DNA of 64,000 bases from Pseudomonas sp. (GCA_030656145.1 JAUSOF010000042.1:62001-126000), one strand, 5' to 3'; numbered from the stretch's first letter, positions 9,228 through 17,912 are shown. The notes: generated by a model from the letters alone, not told the origin. Numbers and translations are program-made.

Positions 9228-9527
9228 TCAGGCTTTAGTGTCGATCAGCGTGCCCAGGACTTCGTCAGCGGTGCGCACCACACGCGCGCCCACTTGCGCC
9301 TCATTCTGACCCACGCGCAGCGCCACCAGACTTTCAGTCAGATCCGCACGGTTTTGCCCGGACGTTTCAGGTGCCTGGTTGACTTGATTCACTGCCGGCG
9401 TCTGCGCGGGCTGCTGTGGCCCGGCGACGGTATTACCGGCAATCTCGGCGGCAGCCTGCTCAACCCGCCGCTGCCCTGATTGAATAGTGCTGATGCCTGA
9501 ACTAAAGGCGTTACCGGAGATTTCCAT
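9228..9527 (-). CDS. Hypothetical mini flagellar-axial-like protein
   Basis: 99 residues. The ATG at 9527 has GGGAG seven bases upstream and is preferred to the longer frame opening at 9554. The N-terminus (SGISTIQSGQRRVEQAAAEI) resembles the first helix of flagellar rod/hook proteins such as FlgE (LSGLQAA-KRLDV-NNIAN pattern). The C-terminus (RVVRTADEVLGTLID) resembles their last helix (KVI-T-DQ-LQTLI). A Pro/Gln-rich linker replaces the large middle domains. No flagellar gene is nearby; neighbours are bioD and a SprA-type metalloprotease-like gene. The resemblance is my reading, not a search result, and the function is unknown. Confidence 0.7.
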   Translation of the reverse strand: MEISGNAFSSGISTIQSGQRRVEQAAAEIAGNTVAGPQQPAQTPAVNQVNQAPETSGQNRADLTESLVALRVGQNEAQVGARVVRTADEVLGTLIDTKA

Positions 9528-9623
9528 AAAACAGCTCCCGCAAGTGAGCTCCATTGGTACGCTGTATTGAAGCAGATAATGAGCACGCAGCGTACTGGCA
9601 AACAGCTATGACTGACGACCGGC

Positions 9624-10313
9624 TTATAGCTCGAGCTCCAGCAACGCCAAATCGAGGCACTCGGCCACCGCCGCTGGCGTCGCCTTGATCAAGCGTGGTA
9701 CACGCCCCAAACAAGGCGCTGGCAAGCGCTCGGCAAGGGTCGCCAGGTTCTCCTCCAGGCGCGAGGTTTCAGGGTCGATCACATTGGCCACCCAGCCGGC
9801 CAGGGTCAGGCCGTCGCAGGCAATCGCCTCGGCAGTCAGCACAGCGTGATTGATGCACCCCAGGCGTACCCCGACCACCAGAATCACTGGCAGAGCCAGG
9901 CTGATCGCCAGATCCGACAGCGCGGCCTGACCGGCCAGCGGCACGCGCCAGCCGCCAGCGCCTTCGACCACAGTGAACTCCGCGCCCTTATCGAGGATCG
10001 CCTGTACCGGCCCGCGCAGCGCCTCCAGATCCAGCACTACGCCGGCTTCGCGCGCCGCCAGATGCGGGGCGATAGCCGGGACAAAGGCAAACGGGTTGAC
10101 CTCGGCGTAGTCCAGCGCCAGCGAACACTCGCCGAGCAGGGCCAGGGCGTCGTCGTTGCGCAGCCCCTCGACGGTCAGTACGCAGCCGGAGGCCACCGGC
10201 TTGGCGGCGGCGGTAGACAAACCGGCCATCCGCGCGGCATGCAACAGGCCAGCGGCAATGGTGGTCTTGCCCACTTCGGTGTCGGTACCGGTGACGAAAA
10301 AGGCTGCAGTCAT
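9624..10313 (-). CDS. bioD: Dethiobiotin synthetase BioD
   Basis: ATP-dependent carboxylase that closes the ureido ring of 7,8-diaminopelargonate to form dethiobiotin in the cytoplasm. The 229-residue protein opens with FFVTGTDTEVGKTT, the BioD P-loop (about residues 9-18), followed by AAKPVASGC with the substrate lysine near 38. VVEGAGGWRVPL near 118 is the second nucleotide-site motif. It is the last gene of the minus-strand bioB-F-H-C-D operon and starts one base after the bioC stop. Length is normal. BioA, which makes its substrate, is not in the window. Confidence 0.97.
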   Translation of the reverse strand: MTAAFFVTGTDTEVGKTTIAAGLLHAARMAGLSTAAAKPVASGCVLTVEGLRNDDALALLGECSLALDYAEVNPFAFVPAIAPHLAAREAGVVLDLEALRGPVQAILDKGAEFTVVEGAGGWRVPLAGQAALSDLAISLALPVILVVGVRLGCINHAVLTAEAIACDGLTLAGWVANVIDPETSRLEENLATLAERLPAPCLGRVPRLIKATPAAVAECLDLALLELEL

Positions 10314-10314
10314 C

Positions 10315-11118
10315 TCAATTCTCTTTACGCAAAATGCCGTAGACCACCTGATAGCTCGCCGGTAGCCCTTGCGCCTGGCGGTATTGCTCGTAGGCGGTGA
10401 GTAACGCCAGCATGCGCGCGCGACCGGTCAGACCACCCGGGCGACCGGGATTAAGGTTGTGTGCGCCCAACGCCTTGAGTTCATGGGTCAGGCTGCGCAG
10501 GTCGGGGTAGTGCAGCACTTCGGCCTGGGTTTCCAGGCTGATCAGCTGCAGGCCGCTGCCCGCGCAGAGCTGCTGGTAATCGCCGAAGTGGCGGAAGCGG
10601 TTGACGTGGACAAAGCCGTCCACCGCCTGCCAGCTGTCGCGCAACTCGTGCAGGGTGCCGACGCACAGGCTACTGAAGGCCAGCACACCTCCGGGACGCA
10701 ACACCCGCCGTGCCTCACTGAGCACCGCGCGAAAGTCCGCACACCATTGCAGCGCCAGGCTGGAAAACAGCAGGTCGTAGGACTCGTCGCGTAGCGGCAA
10801 ACGCTCGGCATCGCCCGCAATAAAGTGTTGCGCGCCAGCCAATGGCTGGGCATGGCGCAGCATGCCCTCGGCAATATCCAGGGCTACCCCCTCGGCCGCA
10901 GCGAAACGCTCGCCCAGGGCGCGACTGAAATGCCCGGTACCGCAGCCCAGATCGAGCCAGCGCTGCGGATTCAGAGTAGTCGGCAAGCGCGCCAGCAACG
11001 CGCTGCCAACCTTGCGCTGCAGGGCAGCGACGCTGTCATAGCTGTCGGCCGCACGAGAAAAGGACGCCGCCACCTGACGCTTGTCCGGCAGGCCGCCGGC
11101 CTGGAACGCCTCGCTCAT
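10315..11118 (-). CDS. bioC: Malonyl-ACP O-methyltransferase BioC
   Basis: SAM-dependent enzyme that methylates malonyl-ACP so that fatty-acid synthesis can build the pimelate chain of biotin. The 267 residues start with the family's [10 protein letters not shown] stretch, then SAM motif [12 protein letters not shown] (54-64), a VALDIA acidic loop, and GDAERLPL near 111. It is fourth in the biotin operon, with bioD following after one base. The 78-base gap to upstream bioH is filled by a GTGCGC-type palindromic repeat. The BioH esterase encoded next door removes the methyl group that BioC adds. Confidence 0.95.
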   Translation of the reverse strand: MSEAFQAGGLPDKRQVAASFSRAADSYDSVAALQRKVGSALLARLPTTLNPQRWLDLGCGTGHFSRALGERFAAAEGVALDIAEGMLRHAQPLAGAQHFIAGDAERLPLRDESYDLLFSSLALQWCADFRAVLSEARRVLRPGGVLAFSSLCVGTLHELRDSWQAVDGFVHVNRFRHFGDYQQLCAGSGLQLISLETQAEVLHYPDLRSLTHELKALGAHNLNPGRPGGLTGRARMLALLTAYEQYRQAQGLPASYQVVYGILRKEN

Positions 11119-11140
11119 CGGCGACCCCCGACGCAGGGGG

Positions 11141-11191
11141 CGCGGTGCGCACCATGGGGGACATACGATGGGTGCGCATGGCGCACCCTAC
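11141..11191. repeat. GTGCGC palindromic repeat between bioH and bioC
   Basis: GGTGCGCACC followed by GGTGCGCATGGCGCACCC, ending CTACG. The same family occurs at 16341-16361, 16490-16510 and 25211-25231. It fills nearly the whole intercistronic gap of the biotin operon. Confidence 0.75.
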
Positions 11192-11196
11192 GGGCA

Positions 11197-11928
11197 TCAG
11201 TCATCGTCGGCCTCATGCAGAAAAGCCTGGATCGCCGCCGCGATCTCGTGGGGACGCTCCAGCGCGAAAGCATGACTGCCACTGTCGATCAAGCCGATCT
11301 CGACATCCGGCAGCAACGCCAGCAGCGCGGCCGCTGTATTCGCCGGCACCAAGGCATCGGCACCGGCAAACAGATGCAGTTGCGGGCCGACAAAGTCCTG
11401 CAAGGCGCCGCGGGTATCCAGCGCAGCCAGCACATCCAGGCCGGCCAGCAGACTCTCGGCACGCACCTGCGGCGCGGCGCCCAGCAGCAAGCGCGACAAT
11501 CCGCGCGAATCCGTCGCCCCTTGCGCGCAGAGCAAGGCAAAACGCTTCAGGGTGGCCCGCGCATCCGCCGCACAGCCCTGGCGAAACACGTCGAAGGTCT
11601 CAGCCGCCATCGCACTGGACCACGTCGGCGCAGCGACGAAACGCAAATTGCTGGCCAGGGTCAGCAGGCCGGCGCAGCGTTCGCCACGCCGCGCCGCCAG
11701 TTCGCTGGCGAGCATGCCGCCGAGCGACCAGCCACCGAGCCAGGCGTCCTGCGGCAGGTTTGCGTCGAGCTCGTCCAGCCAATCGGCGGGGTCGCTGGAA
11801 TCGAGCAACGGCAAGGGCTCGATCTCGACCCGCAGCCGCGCATCGAGTCCACGCAGGGCGTCGGCCAACGGCTCCAAAGGCGCACTGCCGAGCCCCCAGC
11901 CGGGCAGTAGAATCAGGCGGTCACGCAT
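11197..11928 (-). CDS. bioH: Pimeloyl-ACP methyl ester esterase BioH
   Basis: Alpha/beta-hydrolase that demethylates pimeloyl-ACP methyl ester, ending the BioC-dependent chain-building phase. The 243 residues start with [12 protein letters not shown]. The nucleophile elbow is GGWSLGG with Ser68, and Asp191 (GADALVP) and His219 (DSGSHA) complete the triad. The open frame extends 34 codons upstream, but that part is read from bioF in another frame. The ATG at 11928 matches the family start and overlaps the bioF stop by 8 bases, implying translational coupling. It is third in the operon. The family also contains general carboxylesterases; position and motifs make BioH very likely. Confidence 0.93.
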   Translation of the reverse strand: MRDRLILLPGWGLGSAPLEPLADALRGLDARLRVEIEPLPLLDSSDPADWLDELDANLPQDAWLGGWSLGGMLASELAARRGERCAGLLTLASNLRFVAAPTWSSAMAAETFDVFRQGCAADARATLKRFALLCAQGATDSRGLSRLLLGAAPQVRAESLLAGLDVLAALDTRGALQDFVGPQLHLFAGADALVPANTAAALLALLPDVEIGLIDSGSHAFALERPHEIAAAIQAFLHEADDD

Positions 11929-13093
11929 CGCTGCTCTCCAGTAACGTCCAGCATTCGGCCAGTGCCTCCAGCAGCAGCTCCACCTGGGCACTGCTGTGCG
12001 CCGCCGACAGGGTGACGCGCAAACGTGCACTACCCGCCGGCACCGTGGGTGGGCGGATCGCGGTGACCAGCAAGCCGCGCTCGCGTAGCAGTTGCGACAG
12101 GCGCATGGCCCGAGCGCTGTCCCCGATCAGGATCGGCTGGATCGGCGTGGCGCTGTCCATCAACTCAAGGCCAATAGCCCGGGCGCCTTCACGGAAGCGC
12201 TTGATCAAGGCGTTCAAGTGTTCGCGCCGCCAGTGCTCGCTGCGCAGCAATTCGAGGCTCTTCAGGGTGGCGCAGGCCAACGCTGGCGGCTGGCTGGTGG
12301 TGTAGATATACGGGCGAGCGAACTGCACCAGGGTCTCGATCAGCTCTTCACTCCCCGCGACGAAGGCGCCGGCAGTGCCAAACGCCTTGCCCAGGGTGCC
12401 GACCAGTACCTGCACATCATCCATGCCCAGATCGAAGTGCTCGACGATGCCGCCACCGGTCGCGCCCAGTGGGCCGATACCGTGGGCGTCGTCGACCATC
12501 ACCCAGGCGCCCTTGGCCTTGGCTGCCGCGCACAGCGCCGGCAGGTCGGCCAGGTCGCCGTCCATGCTGAACACGCCATCGGTGACCACCAGGGTATTGC
12601 CGCGAGCCTTGTCCAGGCGGCTGGCCAGGCTGGCGGCGTCGTTGTGCAGATAACGCGAGAAGCGCGCGCCGGAGAGCAGCCCGGCATCCAGCAGGGAGGC
12701 GTGATTGAGCCGGTCTTCCAACACCGTATCGCCCTGCCCCAGCAGCGCGGTGACCGCACCGAGGTTGGCCATGTAGCCAGTGGAAAACAACAGCGCCCGC
12801 GGCCGCCCGCTGAATTCGGCCAAGGCTTCTTCCAGCTCGTGGTGCGGCGTGCTGTGGCCGATCACCAGGTGCGAAGCGCCGCCGCCGACGCCCCAGCGCA
12901 GCGCACCGGCGCGCCAGGCTTCGATCACCTGCGGGTGATTGGCCAGGCCGAGGTAGTCGTTGGAGCAGAAGGCCAACAGCTCGCGGCCGTCGACCCGCAC
13001 CAGCGGGCCTTGCGGCGAATCGAGCAGGGGCCGCTGCCGGTACAGACTGGCGGCGCGGCGCTCGGCGAGGCGAGTGGCAAGATCAAAAGGCAT
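11921..13093 (-). CDS. bioF: 8-amino-7-oxononanoate synthase BioF
   Basis: PLP enzyme that condenses pimeloyl-ACP with L-alanine to give KAPA with loss of CO2. The 390 residues begin [32 protein letters not shown] near 43, [11 protein letters not shown] near 200 (Asp pairing with the PLP nitrogen) and [11 protein letters not shown], with Lys236 as the Schiff-base lysine, are visible. The frame stays open 25 codons upstream, but those codons come from the palindromic repeat between bioB and bioF, so the ATG at 13093 is taken. It is second in the operon and overlaps bioH. Confidence 0.96.
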   Translation of the reverse strand: MPFDLATRLAERRAASLYRQRPLLDSPQGPLVRVDGRELLAFCSNDYLGLANHPQVIEAWRAGALRWGVGGGASHLVIGHSTPHHELEEALAEFSGRPRALLFSTGYMANLGAVTALLGQGDTVLEDRLNHASLLDAGLLSGARFSRYLHNDAASLASRLDKARGNTLVVTDGVFSMDGDLADLPALCAAAKAKGAWVMVDDAHGIGPLGATGGGIVEHFDLGMDDVQVLVGTLGKAFGTAGAFVAGSEELIETLVQFARPYIYTTSQPPALACATLKSLELLRSEHWRREHLNALIKRFREGARAIGLELMDSATPIQPILIGDSARAMRLSQLLRERGLLVTAIRPPTVPAGSARLRVTLSAAHSSAQVELLLEALAECWTLLESSDA

Positions 13094-13103
13094 GGCAATC
13101 ACC

Positions 13104-13180
13104 GTAGGAGCCAGGGGGACGCCTAGTCCTTGCCGGCGATCCACCAACCGACGACGGATCGCCAGCAAGCTGGCTCCTAC
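13104..13180. repeat. Composite GTAGGAGC repeat between bioB and bioF
   Basis: The left arm starts GTAGGAGCCAGGGGGACGCC and resembles the single arms at 61335 and 28087. The right arm (13157-13180) is identical to the 24-base right arm at 48967-48990. It is a mosaic inverted repeat of REP/BIME type that separates two genes of one operon. Confidence 0.8.
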
Positions 13181-13189
13181 AAAAACGGG

Positions 13190-14245
13190 TTAGACCGCAG
13201 CGTTATAGAACAAGCTGGAATCACGCTGCTCGACCAAGGCCTGCTCGATGGCGGCCTGGTGCACTTCGTCGGCGTGCTCTTCGCGCTCTTCCGGCTTGAT
13301 GCCGAGGCGGGCGAACAGTTGCATGTCCTGGTTGGCTTGCGGGTTGGCGGTGGTCAGCAGTTTTTCGCCGTAGAAGATCGAATTGGCGCCGGCGAAGAAG
13401 GCCAGCGCCTGCATCTGCTCATTCATCGCCTCGCGACCGGCGGACAGGCGCACGTGGGACTGCGGCATCATGATCCGCGCCACGGCCAGCATGCGGATAA
13501 AGTCGAACGGATCGACATCCTTCTCGTCGGCCAGCGGCGTGCCCTTGACCTTGACCAGCATGTTGATCGGCACCGACTCCGGGTGTTCCGGCAGGTTGGC
13601 CAACTGGATCAGCAGGCCGGCACGGTCGTCCAGCGACTCGCCCATGCCAAGGATGCCGCCGGAGCAGATCTTCATTCCCGAATCACGTACATACGCCAGG
13701 GTTTCCAGGCGCTCGCCATAGGTGCGGGTGGTGATGATGCTGCCGTAGAACTCCGGCGAGGTGTCCAGGTTGTGGTTGTAGTAATCGAGGCCAGCTTCGG
13801 CCAGGGCGGCGGTCTGCTCCTTGTCGAGCTTGCCCAGGGTCATGCAGGTTTCCAGCCCCAGAGCCCGCACGCCTTTGACCATCTGCAGCACGTAGGGCAT
13901 GTCCTTGGCCGACGGGTGCTTCCAGGCCGCGCCCATGCAGAAGCGGGTAGAGCCAATGGCCTTGGCCTCGGCGGCGGCCTCCAGCACTTTCTGCACTTCC
14001 AGCAGTTTTTCCTTTTCCAGGCCGGTGTTGTAGTGGCCGGACTGCGGGCAGTACTTGCAGTCTTCCGGACAGGCGCCGGTCTTGATCGACAACAAGGTCG
14101 AGACCTGTACGCGATTCTGGTCGAAATGCGCACGGTGCACAGTCTGCGCGTTGAACAGCAGGTCGTTGAAGGGTTGTTCGAAGAGCGCCTTGACCTCGGT
14201 TAGGGTCCAATCGTGACGCAAGTGGGCAGCGGTGGTGGCGCTCAT
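13190..14245 (-). CDS. bioB: Biotin synthase BioB
   Basis: Radical-SAM enzyme inserting sulfur into dethiobiotin. The 351 residues carry CPEDCKYC with Cys59, Cys63 and Cys66 binding the 4Fe-4S cluster, and the family sequence [19 protein letters not shown] just after residue 50. The start at 14245 ([13 protein letters not shown]) has an AAGGA ribosome site; the open frame runs 17 codons further but lacks one. It is the first gene of the minus-strand biotin operon. A perfect TTGACA -35 and a BirA-type operator lie 70-120 bases upstream, so biotin-dependent repression by BirA is expected. comF diverges from the same 80-base gap. Confidence 0.98.
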   Translation of the reverse strand: MSATTAAHLRHDWTLTEVKALFEQPFNDLLFNAQTVHRAHFDQNRVQVSTLLSIKTGACPEDCKYCPQSGHYNTGLEKEKLLEVQKVLEAAAEAKAIGSTRFCMGAAWKHPSAKDMPYVLQMVKGVRALGLETCMTLGKLDKEQTAALAEAGLDYYNHNLDTSPEFYGSIITTRTYGERLETLAYVRDSGMKICSGGILGMGESLDDRAGLLIQLANLPEHPESVPINMLVKVKGTPLADEKDVDPFDFIRMLAVARIMMPQSHVRLSAGREAMNEQMQALAFFAGANSIFYGEKLLTTANPQANQDMQLFARLGIKPEEREEHADEVHQAAIEQALVEQRDSSLFYNAAV

Positions 14246-14307
14246 CGGTAATTCCTTGTTGGTTGTAGCGGCTGCTAAAATCAGCCAGCACGACACGGAT
14301 GTTCGGC

Positions 14308-14336
14308 ATATTTAAGGAAGCTTTATGCGCTGTCAA
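14308..14336 (-). promoter_or_regulatory. Predicted bioB promoter
   Basis: On the minus strand there is a perfect TTGACA (14336-14331), a 17-base spacer and AAATAT (14313-14308) as a weak -10, 62 bases before the bioB ATG. The -35 is part of the BirA half-site TGTCAACC. The -10 assignment is the weaker part. Confidence 0.6.
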
Positions 14337-15059
14337 CCAGACGAGCAGCACACGGTTTACAAGTGGTTAAAAAACAAACAGCACTGCCTGCTCTGCGACG
14401 AGCCGGCGGACAGCACAAGCAGCCTGTGCGTTAGCTGTGAGAGCGAGCTGCCATGGCTTGGCCCACGCTGCCAGATATGCGCCCTGCCACTGCCGCACGC
14501 TGGACTGACCTGCGGTGGCTGCCTGAAACGCGCGCCGCGCTTTGATCGCGTCGAGGCCCCCTGGCGTTATGCCTTCCCGGTCGACAGCCTGATTACCCGC
14601 TTCAAGCACCAGGCCAAGTGGCCACTGGGACGTCTGCTCGGCGAGCTTTTATCACACCACTTGCGGCACGCCTTCGATGAAGGCCTGGCCAGACCCGACC
14701 TGCTGTTGCCCGTCCCCCTGGCCATACGCCGGCAGCGCCAGCGTGGCTTCAACCAGGCAGAGCTGCTCGCCCAGTGGTTGAGCGAGCAGTTGACGCTGCC
14801 GCTACACAAGCACTGGCTGCAACGGATTATCGACACACCGGCGCAGCAGCAACTGGATGCCGCCACCCGTAAACGCAACCTGCGCCGCGCCTTTGCCCTC
14901 GCGCCTGAAAGTCAGGTCGACGGCCTGCACCTGGCCCTGGTCGACGATGTGCTGACCACCGGCGCCACCGCCGAAAGCCTGGCGCGGCTGCTGAAAAAGG
15001 CCGGCGCGGCGCGAGTCGACATCTATTGCCTGGCGCGCACGCCGAAACCCGGAGACTGA
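14325..15059 (+). CDS. ComF family amidophosphoribosyltransferase-like protein
   Basis: 244 residues, cytoplasmic. Two zinc-ribbon-like groups of paired CxxC cysteines lie at 21/24, 35/38 and 49/52, 63/66. The C-terminal type I phosphoribosyltransferase fold has the PRPP loop LALVDDVLTTGAT at 203-215. This is the ComF/GntX family, linked to DNA uptake in naturally competent bacteria; its substrate is unknown. The ATG at 14325 has a good AAGGA site at 14314-14318, so the BirA-type operator (14330-14362) lies inside codons 2-13. It is divergent from bioB. In P. aeruginosa a homologue occurs in the same general region. Confidence 0.9.
   Translation: MRCQPDEQHTVYKWLKNKQHCLLCDEPADSTSSLCVSCESELPWLGPRCQICALPLPHAGLTCGGCLKRAPRFDRVEAPWRYAFPVDSLITRFKHQAKWPLGRLLGELLSHHLRHAFDEGLARPDLLLPVPLAIRRQRQRGFNQAELLAQWLSEQLTLPLHKHWLQRIIDTPAQQQLDAATRKRNLRRAFALAPESQVDGLHLALVDDVLTTGATAESLARLLKKAGAARVDIYCLARTPKPGD
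14330..14362. promoter_or_regulatory. BirA-type biotin operator
   Basis: CTGTCAACC (14330-14338), a 15-base spacer, then GGTTTACAA (14354-14362). The gammaproteobacterial BirA consensus is TTGTAAACC-N14-16-GGTTTACAA; the right half is perfect and the left half has two mismatches. It overlaps the bioB -35 and encodes Cys3-Gln4-Pro5 and Val11-Tyr12-Lys13 of ComF. Confidence 0.8.
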
Positions 15060-15126
15060 TGCAGACTCGGGCACGCCCCCGGATTGGATCCGGGCGTGAA
15101 CCTGGCCGCAGGATGGCGCGGGCCGC

Positions 15127-15260
15127 GTAGGATGAGCGCAGCGATACCCATCACGGCGAATGCCGCCCCCAGGCGGATCATGGCCGGTGATCGCCATAAT
15201 CGGTCTGCGCGCCGATTGACTGACTGCCGATGGGTATCGCTACGCTCAACCGCATCCTAC
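15127..15260. repeat. Inverted pair of GATGGGTATCGC repeats
   Basis: GTAGGATGAGCGCAGCGATA...CCCATC (15127-15152) faces GATGGGTATCGCTACGCTC...CCTAC (15229-15260). It is the same family as 5807-5918 but with the arms in the opposite order. It occupies most of the 268-base gap between comF and srkA, which holds no gene. Confidence 0.85.
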
Positions 15261-15327
15261 AAAGACCCCGGACACGCCCAGCCCCGGATAAGCGCTACAC
15301 TCATCGGCCCAGAGACCGGAGCCGACC

Positions 15328-16302
15328 ATGTCCCATCCATTTGCCGCACTGACCCCCGACCTGGTGCTGGATGCCGTGGAAAGCATTGGCTACCTCAGCG
15401 ATGCCCGGATCTTGGCGCTCAACAGCTATGAGAATCGCGTCTACCAGGTGGGTATCGAGGACGAAACGCCGCTGATCGCCAAGTTCTACCGGCCGCAGCG
15501 CTGGACCGACGCGGCGATTCGCGAGGAACACAGCTTCACCTTCGAACTGGCCGAATGCGAGGTGCCGGTGGTGGCACCTTTGGTACGTGATGGCGAAACC
15601 CTGTTCGAACATGCCGGCTTCCGTTTTGCCCTGTTCCCGCGCCGCGGTGGCCGTGCGCCGGAGCCGGGCAACCTGGAACAACTGCATCGCCTCGGCCAAC
15701 TGCTCGGGCGCCTGCATGCCGTTGGCTCGCTCAAGCCCTTCGCCCACCGGGAAACCCTGCAGGTGGAAAACTTCGGCCACGCCTCGCTGGCCACCCTGCT
15801 GGATGGCAACTTCATTCCGCGCAGCCTGTTGCCCGCCTACGAGTCGGTGGCCCGCGACCTGCTCAAGCGCCTCGACAGTTTGTTCGCCAACAACCCGGTG
15901 CAAGCGATTCGCCTGCATGGCGACTGCCACCCCGGCAACCTGCTGTGCCGCGATGACACCTTCCATATGGTCGACCTCGACGACTGCCGCATGGGGCCCG
16001 CGGTACAGGATCTGTGGATGATGCTGGCCGGCGAGCGCCATGAGCGCCTCAGCCAATTGTCCGAACTGATGGACGGCTACCAGGAGTTCCACGATTTCAA
16101 CCCGCGCGAACTGCCGCTGATCGAGGGCCTGCGCTCCCTGCGCCTGATGCACTACAGCGCCTGGCTGGCGCGGCGTTGGGACGACCCGGCATTCCCCCAC
16201 AGTTTCCCCTGGTTCGGCACTGAGCGTTATTGGGGCGAACAGGTATTGATGCTGCGCGAGCAACTGGCGGCGCTGGATGAAGAACCGCTCAGGCTGTTCT
16301 GA
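15328..16302 (+). CDS. srkA: Stress response kinase A (YihE/RdoA)
   Basis: Aminoglycoside-phosphotransferase-fold Ser/Thr protein kinase; in E. coli SrkA counters stress-induced death and its gene lies beside dsbA under Cpx control. The 324 residues (E. coli 328) contain ENRVYQVG and LIAKFYRPQRW (Lys near 52) in the N-lobe, HGDCHPGN at 197-204 with catalytic Asp199, and DLDDC at 216-220 for Mg2+. The ATG has GGAG at a suitable distance. It is bounded by repeat-bearing gaps, so is likely monocistronic. No dsbA is adjacent here, unlike in enterics. Confidence 0.92.
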   Translation: MSHPFAALTPDLVLDAVESIGYLSDARILALNSYENRVYQVGIEDETPLIAKFYRPQRWTDAAIREEHSFTFELAECEVPVVAPLVRDGETLFEHAGFRFALFPRRGGRAPEPGNLEQLHRLGQLLGRLHAVGSLKPFAHRETLQVENFGHASLATLLDGNFIPRSLLPAYESVARDLLKRLDSLFANNPVQAIRLHGDCHPGNLLCRDDTFHMVDLDDCRMGPAVQDLWMMLAGERHERLSQLSELMDGYQEFHDFNPRELPLIEGLRSLRLMHYSAWLARRWDDPAFPHSFPWFGTERYWGEQVLMLREQLAALDEEPLRLF

Positions 16303-16681
16303 GAAACGCTACCGAACAGGCCTGGACGCAGGCTATGCACGTAGGGTGCGCCGCGCGCACCGCAGTAACTGAGTGGATAAAGACCGGGCGCCCCCCACTG
16401 CGCGCCTACACGGATCGACTCCAGACGCAGGTTGCCGATCGCGTATCAACGACTCCAACTGCAGTTCGCTGCCGACAGCGGCAGAAAGTGGTGCGCATGG
16501 CGCACCCTACCCGGCATTCAGCCGCACCTCGCAGGGATCAGGCGGACGTCGGCGCGCTGTAAAGCCGTTCTTACGCAAATCGGCTTTTCTCCTGCCAGGA
16601 AAAACCTGAGCATGCAGACAAGTGTCGAGCCCCGCGACTAGAATCCATGCCCTTCGTGACACACCTCAGCAAGGATTCTGC
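16303..16681. other. Intergenic region with GTGCGC repeats, no gene
   Basis: Apart from two facing repeats, GTAGGGTGCGCCGCGCGCACC-like (16341-16361) and its inverse ending CGCACCCTAC (16490-16510), nothing is recognisable. The last 20 bases hold the AAGGA ribosome site of rarD. Confidence 0.6.
16341..16510. repeat. Facing pair of GTAGGGTGCGC repeats
   Basis: The left unit is GTAGGGTGCGCC followed by GCGCGCACC; the right unit is GGTGCGCATGGCGCACCCTAC-like in reverse orientation. About 130 bases of non-repeated DNA lie between. Same family as 11141 and 25211. Confidence 0.7.
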
Positions 16682-17575
16682 ATGGCCACCGCCAACCCGC
16701 GTCGCGGGTACATTCTGGGCCTGACCGCCTACATCATCTGGGGTCTGTTCCCGCTGTATTTCAAAGCCATCCAGAACGTCCCCTCGCTGGAAATCATCGT
16801 CCACCGCGCGCTCTGGTCTGCCGTCTTCGGCGCCGCGCTGCTGCTGGTATGGAAGCACCCGGGCTGGCTGCGCGAGTTACGTGACAACCCCAAGCGCCTG
16901 GCCGTACTGGCGCTGTGCGGCCTGCTGATCGCCAGCAACTGGCTGGTGTACGTCTGGGCGGTGAATAACGAGCGCATGCTCGAAGCCGCACTGGGCTACT
17001 ACATCAACCCCTTGGTCAATGTGCTACTCGGCATGTTGCTGCTCGGCGAACGCTTGCGTCGCCTGCAGTGGCTGGCGGTCGGCCTGGCCGCAGCGGGTGT
17101 TGCGCAACAGGTGTGGCAGGTTGGGAGCCTGCCCTGGGTATCACTGGTGCTGGCGCTGACCTTCGGCTTCTATGGCCTGATCCGCAAGCAGGCACCGGTC
17201 GCAGCGCTGCCTGGCCTGGTGGTAGAAACCTGGCTACTGTTGCCATTGGCGATCGGTTGGCTGCTCTGGCACCCAGCGGCGATGAGCAGCCAGGCCGCGT
17301 TCTGGAGTACGCCCGAAGCGCTCTGGTTAATCGCGGCCGGGCCTATCACCCTGATCCCGCTGGTGTGCTTCAACGCCGCCGCGCGCCACCTGCCCTACAC
17401 CACGCTGGGCTTTCTGCAATACATCGCCCCGACACTGGTGCTGATCCTGGCGGTTACCGTGTTCGGCGAGCGTTTCGACCCGAGCAAGCTGCTGGCCTTT
17501 ATCTGCATCTGGGCCGGCCTGGCGCTGTACAGCGTCGACGCCTGGCTGACCCTGCGCAAGCGCGGACAAGGCTGA
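16682..17575 (+). CDS. rarD: RarD-type EamA transporter
   Basis: Inner-membrane protein of the drug/metabolite transporter superfamily, 297 residues with about ten hydrophobic segments. The N-terminal RGYILGLTAYIIWGLFPLYF, ANWLVYVWAVN near 80, YYINPLVNVLLG near 105 and LGFLQYIAPTLVLIL near 245 are characteristic of RarD. The ATG at 16682 follows CAAGGATTCTGC, giving an AAGGA site; the frame is open 20 codons upstream without support. RarD was named for chloramphenicol sensitivity in P. aeruginosa, but its natural substrate is not established. It is convergent with the GcvR-like gene. Confidence 0.9.
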   Translation: MATANPRRGYILGLTAYIIWGLFPLYFKAIQNVPSLEIIVHRALWSAVFGAALLLVWKHPGWLRELRDNPKRLAVLALCGLLIASNWLVYVWAVNNERMLEAALGYYINPLVNVLLGMLLLGERLRRLQWLAVGLAAAGVAQQVWQVGSLPWVSLVLALTFGFYGLIRKQAPVAALPGLVVETWLLLPLAIGWLLWHPAAMSSQAAFWSTPEALWLIAAGPITLIPLVCFNAAARHLPYTTLGFLQYIAPTLVLILAVTVFGERFDPSKLLAFICIWAGLALYSVDAWLTLRKRGQG

Positions 17576-17649
17576 TCTGCCCCGTCTCCGACGGAGCGCT
17601 GTCGCGCAGCAAACTGGAGGCAATGGTGTCTACCGGCGGGTGGGTACCT

Positions 17650-17712
17650 GTAGGAGCGGGCCATGCCCGCGATGGGTTTCGCGGGCATGGGACTAGGCGC
17701 CCCCGCTCCTAC
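17650..17712. repeat. GTAGGAGCGGGC palindromic repeat
   Basis: GTAGGAGCGGGCCATGCCCG on the left is mirrored by GCCCCCGCTCCTAC on the right, with an inner CATGCCCGCGA / TCGCGGGCATG palindrome. It is REP-like and related to the GTAGGAGCC family elsewhere in the window. Confidence 0.75.
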
Positions 17713-17791
17713 ACCGGCACCAGGCTGTACAAAAAACGCTCACCCACCTGCATGCCCCGTAAACCGTGGCGTGCAGCCATCCATCCCAACC

Positions 17792-17912
17792 TTATCCACA
17801 GAAGCATCCCCGGCCTGTGTGCACAAGTTATTGAAACAGCTGATTTTTTAACCAGAACCCGAAGAGCCACGGGGCACTAGCAGGGGCGCCATAGCTCCCC
17901 AGCTTATCCACA
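17792..17912. promoter_or_regulatory. Two perfect DnaA boxes
   Basis: TTATCCACA occurs at 17792-17800 and 17904-17912 in the same orientation, 112 bases apart. A one-mismatch box in opposite orientation (TGTGCACAA, 17817-17825) lies between. They match the DnaA consensus TTATNCACA exactly. No replication gene is near, so origin function is not suggested; titration or regulation is possible. Confidence 0.6.

Noticed and set aside
14325..14390. Later start codon for comF to avoid the BirA operator
   Set aside because: No in-frame ATG with a ribosome site follows soon, whereas the ATG at 14325 has AAGGA at good spacing; the operator is therefore taken as coding.
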